33,755 nt of DNA, taken from positions 783,844 to 817,598 of the forward strand of contig NZ_KN708638.1 in NCBI RefSeq assembly GCF_000805335.1, given 5' to 3'. Positions within the stretch are counted from its first letter, which is position 1. Each line of letters begins with the position of its first letter. A program made the position numbers and the translations under genes. Shown here in pieces: positions 16,016 to 23,630 of this stretch. Below the pieces are notes generated by a model. It was not told where the DNA came from, made no database searches, and saw only the letters and a program-made list of their open reading frames with translations. The DNA is from Streptomyces sp. CT34. GTDB lineage: Bacteria > Actinomycetota > Actinomycetes > Streptomycetales > Streptomycetaceae.

Positions 16016-16479
16016 GGGAACGACCTCCGTAGGGGGGAAGGGCCGGCGGTCGGCGCTCCGGGGACGTCCGCAAGGTCACGTTCTCCGGAAGTGTCAAGAA
16101 CATGACATACCGCAGGACATACCGACGCCATAGAGAGGTGACGTCTTATCAGGGAAGAGCCAAGCTGCCGGTGATGAGCTGCGCACGTGCACTCAGTGAT
16201 GCCACCCCTGTCAGTGGTGGCTTTATTGAAAAGTAGTGAACCCTGAGTCAAGTGGAAACCGGGCAACGGCAAAGGATTCCCCTGGGAACGCAGCGCGACT
16301 TCGCCCGGCGGCCTCATGGATATCGATCGTCAACTGCCCGCCCGGCAAGGGCGTTCGTGGCCCTCGTCGGCCCCGAATCGTCAGTTCCGTCGGATTGCGT
16401 CTGCCCGTCCGACCGCCTCATCGCCCCGCGCCACCTCAGGGACGCACAAGGTCAGCGCGGCGACGCACACAGGGCCGCA
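16016..16479. other. Upstream region of the protease gene
   Basis: No gene is called on either strand. The region contains the protease promoter, a direct repeat at 16104-16124, and a hairpin GCCACC-N9-GGTGGC (16201-16221) followed by a short T-rich run. The open frame entering 16480 from the left looks non-coding before that point. Confidence 0.45.
16104..16124. repeat. GACATACCG direct repeat
   Basis: Two exact copies of GACATACCG (16104-16112 and 16116-16124) with 12-bp periodicity, about 90-110 bp upstream of the S53 protease start. This is a possible activator or repressor site. Confidence 0.4.
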
Positions 16480-16713
16480 ATGGTTCTCGCCGTCATCTTC
16501 GGCATCCTGAGCGGCGCGGCCCTGCTGCTGCTCTTCCTGTGCGCGATGCCCCGGCGGGTCTCCGTCGAGAAGGGCGTACCGCTACGGTCCAACCCCCAAC
16601 CATGGGACGCACTGCTGCTGGCCCTCAGCAGGCTGTCCGCGGGCGCGGCCGTCGCCGCGATCGCCTCCTTCGCCCTGTTCTTCGTGCTGCTGATCGCCGA
16701 GTTGATGTTGTGA
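16480..16713 (+). CDS. Small two-helix membrane protein (77 aa)
   Basis: Starting at the ATG at 16480, the frame encodes MVLAVIFGILSGAALLLLFL, a clear first membrane helix. A short polar loop with basic residues (PRRVSVEKGVPLRSNPQPWD) follows, and then a second helix (residues 50-77, Ala/Leu/Val/Phe-rich, ending LLIAELML). Third-position GC is high only from this ATG onward, which supports it over the longer open frame that begins at 16252. No ribosome site is evident. The function is unknown; it could be a small integral membrane protein or a subunit of a complex not encoded here. Confidence 0.5.
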   Translation: MVLAVIFGILSGAALLLLFLCAMPRRVSVEKGVPLRSNPQPWDALLLALSRLSAGAAVAAIASFALFFVLLIAELML

Positions 16714-17288
16714 TGCACCGGCGCACTTCCTCTGCGGCGTCCCAGCACTCCTTCGGCAACAGTGCGGAAGTCGTGCGACGGTCGGCTGGTGCGGATGGTG
16801 CCGTTGTCGCGGATGCTGCGGGCAGGAGCATGAATGCCGGTGAAGTTCTGTATGAACCAAGGGAATAGCTCAAAACCCGCGATTTATTGGAAAGTTGGCC
16901 AGATCTAGCCAATTCTTGTGGACTTGGCGACGGGACAAGCTCGGATCGCAACAGAAAAGAAGGGCATCTTTGGAGCGAATAGCCCTGCGTTCCCCTGGAC
17001 CACCGCTCGGAAGTCTCAGCTCGTCATCGTCACTTCGCTTATGAAGCTGAAGCGCGTCGACGAGTCAGCGGATGAGTGAGCGCGACAGCCACGCGAAGAG
17101 GCCCCCGCCCAGGTTCGAGCAGGGCCTCTTCGCATATCGGCTCACACCGCGACCGCATCGTCCCACGGAATCACCGCCCGGCACCGCCGGCAGTACAACG
17201 ACCGCGCCATCCACCGAGGCCGACGCCCACCCGTAAGACCGCTGAGCCCCGAGGTCGAACCTGGTGCCCGGCACGTCGCTGGTGCAGA
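16714..17288. other. Gene-poor stretch with palindrome and terminator
   Basis: I see no convincing gene. It includes an AT-richer segment (16861-16975) with the near-perfect palindrome TTGGCCAGATCTAGCCAA (16895-16912, one mismatch) and a 12-bp hairpin at 17093-17133. A frame on the complement (17065-17316) has moderate third-position GC but no recognisable domain, and it overlaps the gene ending at 17289. Confidence 0.4.
17093..17133 (-). terminator. Hairpin, probable terminator of the small secreted gene
   Basis: GCGAAGAGGCCC at 17093-17104 pairs with GGGCCTCTTCGC at 17122-17133 around a 17-nt loop. It lies about 155 bp downstream of the stop at 17289 on the complement. Confidence 0.55.
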
Positions 17289-17480
17289 TCAGAGACGTGC
17301 CCCGAGGATTCTCCAATCAACCGGAATGGCGTGGTCCGTGAAGAGGCCGCTCAGGGGCATCTGAACGTGAGGCTGAATCGGGCCCTCGTCTTCCGAGGCG
17401 GCCAAAGCCTGTACCGACATATGACCAAGAAGCACGGTCGCAAGCGCGAAACCGGCGAGTGCACGACGCGAATTTGTCAT
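17289..17480 (-). CDS. Small secreted protein (63 aa)
   Basis: From the ATG at 17480-17478 the product is MTNSRRALAGFALATVLL... with a signal peptide ending at about ALA-A (residue 28). The mature peptide of about 35 residues (ASEDEGPIQPHVQMPLSG ... DWRILGARL) has no cysteine, an acidic start and a basic end. A TTG eight codons upstream is a less likely start. No ribosome site is obvious. I do not recognise the family. The exported peptide size would suit a signalling or surface peptide, but nothing shows this. It is monocistronic, with a hairpin downstream. Confidence 0.5.
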   Translation of the reverse strand: MTNSRRALAGFALATVLLGHMSVQALAASEDEGPIQPHVQMPLSGLFTDHAIPVDWRILGARL

Positions 17481-17846
17481 GCCATGCCAACGAGTCAACG
17501 TCAATGTCGTTACCGTACGGCCCCCGCCGCCGTAGGCTGAATCGGCTATAGCGGCCTATCGGACACGACCTACTCCCTTTCAGAAGAAGCGGGCCGGACC
17601 GGCGAGCGGGGCGGAGTCTGGTCTGCCGGGCCACCGTGGGTCGGCCGCTCCGACGCGGCGGACCGCAACGCCTCCGCCAGAAGGTCTCCCGGATACATGC
17701 ATAGCGAAGACGGGGTGCTTCCGGCGGTAATAGCAGTCCCAATGTCCACCAGGCGCCGTTCCGTTCGGTGGGAAGATCGTCGTTGTGGGGAGAGCGGCGC
17801 GAAAGACTCTTGCGCCGTGAGGCCGGGCCGTAGTCCGCTGCTCGTC
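17481..17846. other. Divergent promoter region
   Basis: No gene is called. The left part (17481-17580) is AT-richer and should hold the promoter of the small secreted gene on the complement; TATA-like hexamers occur at 17547-17560. The right part leads into the amidase, whose frame is open upstream to 17697 without conserved sequence. Confidence 0.4.
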
Positions 17847-19460
17847 ATGAGGAGCATGAGGAAGCGGAGCATTGCCACGCTGATCGGCGCCCTGGTCGCG
17901 GGCTCCCTGTGTGCCGGCGCACCGAATCCGGGCACGGCGGCGGCCGAATCCGGCGCCGGTAGTCCGCCGCAGGCCGGTTTGCCCCCGAGCCCGGGATTCG
18001 ATCTGGACACGGTGACGATCCCGGAATTACAGGCACGCATGGCGAACGGTTCACTGACCTCGACAGCGCTGACCGCCGTCTACTCGCAGCGGATCAAGGC
18101 CATCAACCCGAAGATCAACGCGGTGTTGTACACCGACCCGACAGCGCTGGACCAGGCGGCCTCCAGCGACGCCAGGCACCGCCGTGGTGACATCCGCGGC
18201 CCGCTCGACGGCATTCCCGTCCTGCTCAAGGACAACGTGGACACCCGCGATCTGCCCACGACGGCCGGGTCGCTGGCGCTGGCCGGCAGCCCGCCGGAGC
18301 GCGACGCCACCCTGGTGACCCGCTTGAGGGAGGCGGGGGCGGTGATCCTCGGCAAGACCAATCTGTCCGAGTGGGCGAACTTCCGTGCGGCGAAACCGAC
18401 ATCAGGGTGGTCGGCGGTGGGCGGGCAGACCCACAATCCCTACGTACTGGACCGGAACCCGTGCGGGTCCTCGGCGGGGTCGGCCGCCGCGCTGGCCGCG
18501 TCCTTGACCCAGGTGGCGATCGGTACCGAGACGGACGGCTCCATCGTGTGCCCGGCCGGGATGAACGGGGTGGTCGGGCACAAGCCCAGCCTGGGCCTGG
18601 TCAGCCGAGCCGGGGTGGTCCCGATCTCCGCCGAGCAGGACACCGCGGGCCCCATGGCCCGCAACGTGATCGACACCGCCCTCACCCTTGCGGTGCTCAG
18701 CGGCGGCGACACCACACATGGCGATGAACGCCAGTCATTCTCCGGCCAGTTGACGCACCTCGGGAGTTTGCGGGGCAAGCGGATCGGCCTGTGGCGGCTG
18801 CCCTCGTTGGGAGCGGAGGTGGATGCCGTGATGACCCGTACCGCGGAGCGGCTGCGTGACGCAGGCGCCGAGGTCGTCAAGGTGACTCCCCCGTACCAGA
18901 AGCGCCTGGCCGAGCTCGAATACCCCGCGCTGCTCAGCGAGTTCCACCGGGACATCGATGGTTACCTCGCCACGCGCCACGGGCCGCAGAACCTCGCCGA
19001 GCTGATCGCCTTCAACCGGAGCCACCCGAAGGAGCGGACCTGCTTCGCCGGCCAGGAACTGTTCGAGAAGGCGCTCGCGGCACCACCCACCACCGATCCC
19101 CACTACCGGGCCATACGTGCCCAGTTGAAGGACCTCGCCCAGCGTTCCATCGACGAGACCATGGCCGCCCACCGGCTGGACGCCATCGCCGCGCCGACGA
19201 ACCCGCCCGCCTGGACAACCGACTGCGCGCGGGGCGACAACGACATCATCCCGTCCTCGACCCCCGCGGCCGTGGCCGGATACCCGTCACTGTCGGTCCC
19301 CGCCGGCTCCGCGAACGGGCTACCCGTGGGGCTGCTCCTGATGGCCGGTGACCGCCAGGACGCCGAACTCCTGTCACTGGGAGCCGCGGTGGAGCACCGG
19401 CTTCATGCCTGGCGAGCGCCGCGCTACCTGCCGTCGGTGGGGCCCGACACCACTCGGTAG
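17847..19460 (+). CDS. Secreted amidase-signature family amidase (TTA codon)
   Basis: The 537-residue protein has a signal peptide (MRSMRKRSIATLIGALVAGS ... TAA-A, about 1-32) and then a full amidase-signature domain. Lys128 lies in PVLLKDN, the cis-Ser is in the GSSAGS stretch (207-212), and the nucleophile Ser232 is in TETDGSI. It would hydrolyse an amide (or ester) outside the cytoplasm; the substrate is unknown, and family members act on many small amides and peptide amides. Leu61 is encoded by TTA (18027-18029). That makes translation dependent on the bldA tRNA, hence tied to development. The start could be the ATG at 17847 or 17856, or the GTG at 17817. Confidence 0.9.
   Translation: MRSMRKRSIATLIGALVAGSLCAGAPNPGTAAAESGAGSPPQAGLPPSPGFDLDTVTIPELQARMANGSLTSTALTAVYSQRIKAINPKINAVLYTDPTALDQAASSDARHRRGDIRGPLDGIPVLLKDNVDTRDLPTTAGSLALAGSPPERDATLVTRLREAGAVILGKTNLSEWANFRAAKPTSGWSAVGGQTHNPYVLDRNPCGSSAGSAAALAASLTQVAIGTETDGSIVCPAGMNGVVGHKPSLGLVSRAGVVPISAEQDTAGPMARNVIDTALTLAVLSGGDTTHGDERQSFSGQLTHLGSLRGKRIGLWRLPSLGAEVDAVMTRTAERLRDAGAEVVKVTPPYQKRLAELEYPALLSEFHRDIDGYLATRHGPQNLAELIAFNRSHPKERTCFAGQELFEKALAAPPTTDPHYRAIRAQLKDLAQRSIDETMAAHRLDAIAAPTNPPAWTTDCARGDNDIIPSSTPAAVAGYPSLSVPAGSANGLPVGLLLMAGDRQDAELLSLGAAVEHRLHAWRAPRYLPSVGPDTTR
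18027..18029 (+). promoter_or_regulatory. TTA codon in the amidase gene
   Basis: Codon 61, within the frame reading ATC CCG GAA TTA CAG. It is the only in-frame TTA I found among the genes of the window. Confidence 0.8.
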
Positions 19461-19675
19461 CGGCTCGGCGACGACACCCCAGCAAGGGTGCTCAAGGCAG
19501 TGGGGCCGCCCTGGCTACGGATGGCGGAATGGCGGGTCCCAGCACGTCTGTCCGTACTGACGATGGGGCAGAGCCGTTCTTCGTCCAGGGGTCGGGTCAA
19601 GCCGCCCGTCGCCAGCGGTTCCCACGGCTTCTCGCAGCGCCTGGACGCAAGACGACCGGAATGATCCAATAAGGG

Positions 19676-20230
19676 ATGACATCATTTTGGGTGGGAAAGC
19701 GTGTCCGTCTGCGCGGAATTGAGCCCGGCGACGCGATCGCGTTCCAGCGTTTCGCCGAGGACGAGGAGCGTCTGGGAGATCTGCTGAACCCGCCGCGCTC
19801 CTCCGAGAGTTACCGGCTCCAGGCGGAGCAGCAGGCGTCCGTCAAGCCTGACAGCGACCGCTTCCAACTGGCGGTCGAAGCGGTTGATACGGGTGAGATC
19901 GTCGGCGGTGTCGGCTCCCACCACGCCGACCCGCGTTCGGGCTGGTTCGAGTACGGCGTCACGATCGGCGCCGAGCATCGCCGCCGGGGCTACGCGGCGG
20001 AAGCCGCTGTGCTGCTGCTCCGGTTCATGTTCGCCGAGCACCGCTACCACAAGTGCCAGGTACGGATCTTCGCGCACAACGAGGCATCGCTGGCCCTCCA
20101 TCGCCGGCTCGGATTCGTTGAGGAGGGCCGTCTGCGTGAGCTTGCGTTCCTCGCCGGCCGCCACCGCGATGTCGTCATGATGGGCATGCTCGCCGACGAG
20201 TTCGCCCAGCTGCACTCGATGACGACCTGA
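19676..20230 (+). CDS. GNAT family N-acetyltransferase (RimJ/RimL type)
   Basis: The 184-residue protein begins GKRVRLRGIEPGDAIAF, the usual start of the RimJ/RimL-like group. It carries the acetyl-CoA loop EHRRRGYAAEAAVLLLRFMF (motif A, about 101-120) and the C-terminal NEASLALHRRLGFVEEGRLRE. It would transfer acetyl from acetyl-CoA to an amine of a protein or small molecule. No partner gene is adjacent on its strand. AAGGG lies directly against the ATG at 19676, so the start may be leaderless or at the downstream GTG (19691). It is convergent with the SRPBCC gene, sharing a hairpin. Confidence 0.85.
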   Translation: MTSFWVGKRVRLRGIEPGDAIAFQRFAEDEERLGDLLNPPRSSESYRLQAEQQASVKPDSDRFQLAVEAVDTGEIVGGVGSHHADPRSGWFEYGVTIGAEHRRRGYAAEAAVLLLRFMFAEHRYHKCQVRIFAHNEASLALHRRLGFVEEGRLRELAFLAGRHRDVVMMGMLADEFAQLHSMTT

Positions 20231-20245
20231 TGCTGGTGGTTCACG

Positions 20246-20269
20246 AGCGCCGGTGGTCATGCCGGCGCT
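20246..20269. terminator. Bidirectional hairpin overlapping the SRPBCC stop codon
   Basis: AGCGCCGG, 8-nt loop, CCGGCGCT. The stop codon of the convergent SRPBCC gene (20257-20259) lies in the loop and the GNAT stop is 16 nt upstream. Confidence 0.55.
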
Positions 20270-20763
20270 GCTCCTCGGTCGGCCGTGGCTGCCAGGCGCC
20301 GCAGGAGGCGCACATAGCGGCTCCATCGCGCGGGGTGCGTCGGCGCGCTCCAGATGGCTTCGGCGCGGTCCATGCTGTCTTCCAGGCACGCGTCATGCAG
20401 ATGGCGCCACAGCAGGGGCCAGGCAAGGCGGGCCGGGCCGCGGGCGCGCATGGCCAACGTGTGGCGCAGCAGGGTGTGGTGCTCGTCGACGGCCAGGGCC
20501 GTGTACTCGTGAAAACCGTCGAAGCCCCGTGGCCCGCGGAAGGTGAAGCGCACCCAGGTTGCGGGGACGTAGGCGGTCACGGTGTAGCGGATGGGTCCGT
20601 GTCCGCCGACCGCTCCGACGGCCAAGGGACCGTCGAAGCACATGCGTGGCCAGTTGTCATGCGGCCAGAGCGCATCGCTGTCACCGGCGAGTGTGTCGAT
20701 CAGCGCCCCCACTTCGCCCTGTTTCGCCGCCAGAAGGCGTTCGTGCACGTTGTACACGCCCAT
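20257..20763 (-). CDS. SRPBCC (START-like) family protein
   Basis: The 168-residue protein starts at the ATG at 20763, with GGGAGAA upstream. The pattern VHERLLAAKQGEVGALIDTLAGDSDALWPHD leads to strands YTVTAYVPATWVRFTFRG and HEYTALAVDEHHTLLRHTL, then a C-terminal helix (LAWPLLWRHLHDACLEDSMD). This fits the helix-grip SRPBCC fold, which binds hydrophobic ligands in a deep pocket. No catalytic residues can be assigned. It is divergent from a TetR regulator with 86 bp between them, so the two probably form a small-molecule sensing unit. Confidence 0.75.
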   Translation of the reverse strand: MGVYNVHERLLAAKQGEVGALIDTLAGDSDALWPHDNWPRMCFDGPLAVGAVGGHGPIRYTVTAYVPATWVRFTFRGPRGFDGFHEYTALAVDEHHTLLRHTLAMRARGPARLAWPLLWRHLHDACLEDSMDRAEAIWSAPTHPARWSRYVRLLRRLAATADRGAAPA

Positions 20764-20809
20764 TGCGTTCTCCCCCTCGCCTCACAGTTCAGACTCGCCA
20801 CGTATTTCA

Positions 20810-20843
20810 GAGAGCGTTCTCCAATATTCTAGAGGGTACTCTC
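20810..20843. promoter_or_regulatory. Candidate TetR operator between divergent genes
   Basis: GAGAGCGTTCTC (20810-20821) and GAGGGTACTCTC (20832-20843) are related 12-mers 22 bp apart, about two helical turns. Each is an imperfect palindrome with GAG...CTC ends, around the AT-rich AATATT. They lie 7 bp before the TetR start. Confidence 0.5.
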
Positions 20844-20849
20844 TACTTC

Positions 20850-21461
20850 ATGGCCAGGCCAGCCCGATTCACCATCGACCAGTTCCTCGACGCCGCCGTA
20901 CGCCGGGCCGCGGCAGCCGGCCCGGCGGGCGTGACCATGTCCGCGGTCGCTTCCGAGCTGGCCGCCCCCAGCGGCTCCGTCTACCACCGCTTCGCCGGAC
21001 GCACCGAGTTGCTGGCGCAGACATGGCTACGCACCGTGGAGAACTTCCAGGAGAGCTACCTCGCCGTTCTCCAGGCAGCCGACTGCGACGCCGCGCGGGC
21101 GGCACGAGGGGCGGCTCGCCACGTGGTTGCCTGGAGCCGCGCCCATCCTGAGCAGACCGCCGTGCTGCTCCACGGCGCGGACGCCTTCGACCGCGCCCAC
21201 TGGCCCGCACCGCACCGCCGCCGTGCCGAACTCGGCAATCAGCGCGTCCACTCCGCTCTCGCGGCCCTTGCCGATGCCCTGGATCTCCACGGTCCGGAGG
21301 CCGCCGACCGGGTCAGCCTCGCCCTGATCGACCTGCCGCTCGCGCTCGTCCGCCGCCACCTGCGCGGAGGCGGGGTCCTACCGGCGCACGCCGAGGACCT
21401 CGCCGAGCAGGGGGCCGCCGCGCTCTTGACCGGCCCGTTGGCCACTCCCCCAGCACGGTGA
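20850..21461 (+). CDS. TetR family transcriptional regulator
   Basis: From the ATG at 20850 the product is 203 residues. The TetR_N domain occupies about 8-55: FTIDQFLDAAVRRAAAAGPAG, then VTMSAVASELAAPSGSVYHRFAGRTELLAQTW with the recognition helix SGSVYHRF. An all-helical ligand domain follows (WSRAHPEQTAVLLHGADAF). The start is set by the operator-like pair just upstream and by the first conserved residues; longer upstream frames overlap the divergent gene. The frame precedes a convergent lipoprotein gene. It most likely represses itself and the divergent SRPBCC gene. Confidence 0.9.
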   Translation: MARPARFTIDQFLDAAVRRAAAAGPAGVTMSAVASELAAPSGSVYHRFAGRTELLAQTWLRTVENFQESYLAVLQAADCDAARAARGAARHVVAWSRAHPEQTAVLLHGADAFDRAHWPAPHRRRAELGNQRVHSALAALADALDLHGPEAADRVSLALIDLPLALVRRHLRGGGVLPAHAEDLAEQGAAALLTGPLATPPAR

Positions 21462-21770
21462 GGAACGCCTCCGCCCCGGTCAGGCAGCCGTGGGCTCGCG
21501 AAGACGGCCGGGACTGCGCCGGCGAGACGTTCCTCGGAACGTGTACTCCTCAGGATGAGCTCCTCAGGACGTGAGCTCCTCAGGGAGTCGACGGGAACTC
21601 TCAGGGAGCCAGGGAGCCAGGGAGTCAGGGAGTGCGGCCGGCGGCAGTGCGGCCGGCCGCGTCGGTGACCGGCTTGTTCGGTCGCTGAGCACCGATCACC
21701 GACCTTCCCATCCGCCACCGGCCGCCCGCAGCCCGGGGGCGGCACCGTGATGCCGCCCCGGCTGTGTGTG
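21462..21770. other. Intergenic region with short tandem repeats
   Basis: No gene is called. CTCCTCAGG occurs three times between 21546 and 21592. CAGGGAGC/T occurs four times in tandem at 21602-21633 (8-bp period), followed by GCGGCCGG repeats. A terminator hairpin is at 21736-21759. Confidence 0.6.
21736..21759. terminator. Hairpin terminator of the lipoprotein operon
   Basis: GGGGCGGCA, loop CCGTGA, TGCCGCCCC: a 9-bp perfect stem 12 nt downstream of the lipoprotein stop on the complement. It may also serve the TetR gene. Confidence 0.65.
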
Positions 21771-22718
21771 TCAGCTGACGCGCAGGGTCAGCGCGGCGGT
21801 GTGGAGCTTGCCGCCGGTCTGGAACTGGAGGAACAGCCGCCAGTTGCCGGACTTGGGCAGCATGGCGTGGAACGACAGCTCCGGCCCGCCCTTGTCTCCG
21901 TTGACCTTGGTCTGCGGGTGCAGGTGCGCGAACGCCTGGTCGCCCTCGTGGAAGGCGGTCAGGTGCGCGTACGTTCCCAGGTACGGCTGGAGGTCGGTGA
22001 CCGGCTTGCCGTCCTTGCTGATGTCCACCGTCATCGGGTGAGCCATACCGGCCTTCAGGTCTCCCTTGACCGTGACGGTGTAGCCGTCGGCATCGGCGCT
22101 GGTGGCAGCCCCCGGGAGCGGCGTCGGCTTGGCGTCCCCGGGGACCGTGACGGTGCGGCTGAGGACGAAGTCCTTGCCCTTGCCGGGTCCGTCGTCGGGG
22201 GTGAAGGAGGCGAACATCCGCCAGGTGCCGGGTTGCAGGGCCGCGAGGTCGGCGGTCCAGGTTCCGTCGGCGGCCATGGTCGGGTGGATGTGCTGGAAGC
22301 CGGTCAGGTCCGAGCGGATCGCGTAGAAGTGCATCCGCTTGGTCTGGTCCACGGCGAAGCCGGTGACGGGCTTGCCGTCCGGACCGGTGATCGTGAGCCG
22401 GTACGCGGTGTCCTTGCCTGCGGGCAGTTCGCCCGCGTCGGACGACAGCTTGTAGCCGTCCTTGGTATCGGCCAGGCCGTCGCCCATGCTGCCGTGGTCC
22501 ATGCCGGGCATCGAGCCGTGGTCCATACCGCCGGGCGTCGACGGCGCGGTCGCCGAGGACGACGCCGACGCCTTCGCGCCGTGGTCCATGGCCGGCTTGG
22601 ACGAGCCGGACGAGTCCTTCGACGAGCCGCAGGCGGCCAGGGTCAGCGCGAGCACGGCTGCGGTACCGGCCACCGCGAGACCGCGGCGGCGCAGGGTGAG
22701 ACGAGTGGTGAAAGACAT
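21771..22718 (-). CDS. Met/His-rich lipoprotein, probable metal (copper) handling
   Basis: The 315-residue product starts at the ATG at 22718-22716. It has a signal peptide with a lipobox LAAC, so Cys30 would carry the lipid, in line with lipoprotein export. A low-complexity Ser-rich stretch follows with three MDHG motifs (44-47, 65-68, 73-76) and MPG/GSM repeats, a pattern that binds copper in periplasmic and surface proteins. The rest is two beta-rich repeats of about 100 residues. Each contains TGPDGKPVTGF or SKDGKPVTDLQ followed by FHAxRSDLTGFQHIHP or FHEGDQAFAHLHP, with conserved His. It is co-directional with the DUF6153 gene 95 bp upstream, behind a CsoR-like site. The copper role is an inference. 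Confidence 0.8.
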   Translation of the reverse strand: MSFTTRLTLRRRGLAVAGTAAVLALTLAACGSSKDSSGSSKPAMDHGAKASASSSATAPSTPGGMDHGSMPGMDHGSMGDGLADTKDGYKLSSDAGELPAGKDTAYRLTITGPDGKPVTGFAVDQTKRMHFYAIRSDLTGFQHIHPTMAADGTWTADLAALQPGTWRMFASFTPDDGPGKGKDFVLSRTVTVPGDAKPTPLPGAATSADADGYTVTVKGDLKAGMAHPMTVDISKDGKPVTDLQPYLGTYAHLTAFHEGDQAFAHLHPQTKVNGDKGGPELSFHAMLPKSGNWRLFLQFQTGGKLHTAALTLRVS

Positions 22719-22739
22719 CACAGAAAGCCTTCGGGATGT

Positions 22740-22758
22740 GCGCGCCGCACCGGCGCGC
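22740..22758 (-). other. Hairpin between the two operon genes
   Basis: GCGCGCCG-CAC-CGGCGCGC, an 8-bp perfect stem in the 95-bp gap between the DUF6153 and lipoprotein genes. It may stabilise or attenuate the transcript. Confidence 0.4.
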
Positions 22759-22813
22759 GGATGATCAGGACGCGTCGCCCGCGGCCCGTACGACGGGCTC
22801 GGGCAAGGTCCTG

Positions 22814-23317
22814 TCACGTGCGCGCGGTACACACCCGAAGGAGCAGGGCCCGGCCACCGATCGGCGGACCGCGCCGTCCCGCAGCCCCGGCCATCGGACG
22901 GCGCCACATCAGCGCCCACCCGGAGAGGACCGTCAGGATCCCAACTGCCAGGAGCCACAAGGCCGGCAGCATGCTCCGGTCGCGGGCCGGGGTCGCGACG
23001 CAGGGGAAACCGTGATCGCCGGCCATGGACTGCGGGCCGGGATGCGCCGCAGGCACGGATGAAGATCCGGGATGCGCCGCAGGCATGGATGATGATGCGG
23101 AGGGCATCGCGGGAGCCATCTGGGTCCCGACGGAGTGCGCGGCCCGAGCGGTGTGGGCATGGTGCATGGATGCGGGTGCGGACACGGGTCCGTGGCAACC
23201 GGCACCGGCGGTCGGGGAACCGTGCATGAGGAACAGTCCGAACAGCACCGCGCACATCGCCGACAGCCGGGCCGAAACCCACCTGCGCGAGCGCGCACTG
23301 TTCACCGCTGCTCCCAT
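22814..23317 (-). CDS. DUF6153-type His-rich membrane protein
   Basis: From the ATG at 23317-23315 the product is 167 residues (a GTG at 23344 would add nine). It has a membrane helix at about 20-38 (MCAVLFGLFLMHG), then an exported Gly/Ser/Pro-rich loop with many His and Met (CHGPVSAPASMHHAHTARAAH, AAHPG twice) and CVATP. A second helix follows (about 117-137, LPALWLLAVGILTVLSGWAL), and then a basic tail. This layout fits the actinomycete DUF6153 family, whose role is unknown. The loop is suited to metal binding. It probably forms an operon with the downstream lipoprotein and is preceded by a copper-type operator. Confidence 0.75.
   Translation of the reverse strand: MGAAVNSARSRRWVSARLSAMCAVLFGLFLMHGSPTAGAGCHGPVSAPASMHHAHTARAAHSVGTQMAPAMPSASSSMPAAHPGSSSVPAAHPGPQSMAGDHGFPCVATPARDRSMLPALWLLAVGILTVLSGWALMWRRPMAGAAGRRGPPIGGRALLLRVCTART
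23037..23096. repeat. 30-bp in-frame tandem repeat in the DUF6153 gene
   Basis: Two 30-bp copies (23037-23066 and 23067-23096) match at 28 positions and encode two related decapeptides with the core PAAHPG, doubling a His in the exported loop. Confidence 0.85.
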
Positions 23318-23412
23318 TCCCTCGTCGATCGACCCGGTACGCACCGGGCAGAGTCCTTGTGGCGCCCCGGCGGCCCGGCGGCCTTACGGCATCCCGGTGG
23401 CCCTTGACGGGA

Positions 23413-23433
23413 GCATACCCCTATCTGGTATGC
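23413..23433. promoter_or_regulatory. CsoR-like inverted repeat (copper-type operator)
   Basis: GCATACC-CCTATCT-GGTATGC, a perfect 7-bp inverted repeat containing the TACCCC...GGTA pattern of CsoR sites. It overlaps a TATGCT -10-like hexamer on the complement (23417-23412), about 70-95 bp before the DUF6153 start. I see nothing else in 23318-23630, and there is no csoR gene in this window. Confidence 0.55.
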
Positions 23434-23630
23434 GCTGGCGGAGGCGCACGCGATGCTCGCACTGCTGGTCCGATTCCCTGCCCCGTCATTCCGCACCACC
23501 CGAAGGCCGTGGCGCCACAGCCCTGCCGCCGCGTCCCTCGGGCGCCGGGGGCAGTGGGAAGGGGGCGCAGTCGAGCAGCCCGGCACACTTCCCTCCGGTC
23601 AGGTCAACCCTCAACCCCGCCTACGGCAAC

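Noticed and set aside
17109..17120. GGTTCGAGC resembling a tRNA T-loop
   Set aside because: The flanks cannot form a T-arm or an acceptor stem. The sequence is the loop of a terminator-like hairpin.
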